Shown here: piece by piece, positions 63,972 through 64,000 of the stretch
How positions within the stretch are numbered: position 1 is the stretch's first letter
Layout of the letters: each line of letters opens with the position of its first letter
Origin: an uncultured Bacteroidales bacterium
Lineage (GTDB): Bacteria > Bacteroidota > Bacteroidia > Bacteroidales > Muribaculaceae
DNA: 64,000 bases
Reading direction: 5' to 3'
Assembly: GCA_902776435.1 (NCBI GenBank)
Contig: CACYQB010000010.1
Span: forward strand, 31,925 to 95,924
The notes under the pieces: model-generated
What the model saw: only the letters and a program-made list of their open reading frames with translations
Database searches by the model: none
What the model was told of the DNA's origin: nothing
Translations under genes and position numbers: made by a program

Positions 63972-64000
63972 GGGCGGTTACCTACTCTCCCACTTTCGCA
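63972..64000 (-). rRNA. rrf: 3' end of 5S rRNA (partial, cut by window edge)
   Basis: The reverse strand reads TGCGAAAGTGGGAGAGTAGG and then TAACCGCC, the conserved 3' part of 5S rRNA, followed by a strong terminator. The rest of the gene and the rrn operon lie beyond position 64000 and are transcribed toward this window. Confidence 0.8.

Overview
The window looks like a chromosomal segment of a gut-type member of the Bacteroidales (Bacteroidota), possibly Muribaculaceae or Prevotellaceae. The clearest evidence is promoter style: many genes are preceded by a TAnnTTTG box (TATCTTTG, TACCTTTG, TAACTTTG), often with TTTG 18-20 bases upstream. That is the sigma-ABfr promoter of this phylum. Shine-Dalgarno sequences are mostly absent. 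Families typical of the phylum are also present: DUF349, DUF4924, DUF3667, the GDE/GT4/GH57 glycogen cluster, TlpA/DUF4369 lipoproteins and a cobalamin riboswitch.

Layout. 1-6.5 kb: a CpsB-type PHP phosphatase, the TrkA/TrkH potassium system, ribosomal protein L31 type B, a hairpin-rich non-coding stretch and a coupled DUF308-like/DUF3667 membrane pair. 6.6-18.3 kb: a lipid kinase, the glycogen cluster, a 5'-nucleotidase, a GH3/beta-lactamase-fold fusion and a TlpA-like lipoprotein. 18.4-24.9 kb: pyruvate phosphate dikinase, a small unknown protein, a cyclophilin and a DUF349 coiled-coil protein. 24.9-34 kb: a WcaJ-type sugar transferase, RecQ, an NSS transporter, two small membrane proteins, an XRE-DNA methyltransferase fusion with a palindromic operator on its promoter, and an ABC-F ATPase. 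34-38.8 kb: a GNAT gene broken by an in-frame stop, a small barrel-like protein, a VapBC pair, a CRP/FNR regulator, DUF4924 and RfbD. 38.8-44.6 kb: PrfC, a sugar kinase-RapZ fusion overlapping a MurU-like nucleotidyltransferase, an FMN-binding protein, a MITE/BIME-like element, a 2H phosphoesterase and a secreted protein. 44.7-50.2 kb: a candidate small RNA, a phosphohexomutase and two tandem MFS transporters. 50.2-57 kb: a cobalamin riboswitch followed by a 2060-residue secreted protein. 57-64 kb: an SDR, a transglutaminase-like protein, TypA, a damaged rpsO, an HD protein, IlvE, a tiny CTD-like secreted protein, and the terminator and 3' end of a 5S rRNA whose operon lies beyond the window.

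The most interesting locus is 50.2-56.9 kb. A full bacteroidal promoter drives a cobalamin riboswitch whose only downstream gene is a very large modular exported protein. It has four tandem CUB-like plus BNR_assoc_N-like units, a beta-helix, Fn3/Ig-like modules, a DUF4465 domain (the family of the B12-binding BtuH proteins) and a C-terminal dockerin pair. This suggests an undescribed cobamide-capture surface protein. Secondary points are the operator-controlled methyltransferase, the kinase-RapZ/MurU peptidoglycan-recycling pair, the free-standing promoter-terminator unit at 44.8 kb, the disrupted rpsO, and several dispersed repeat families.
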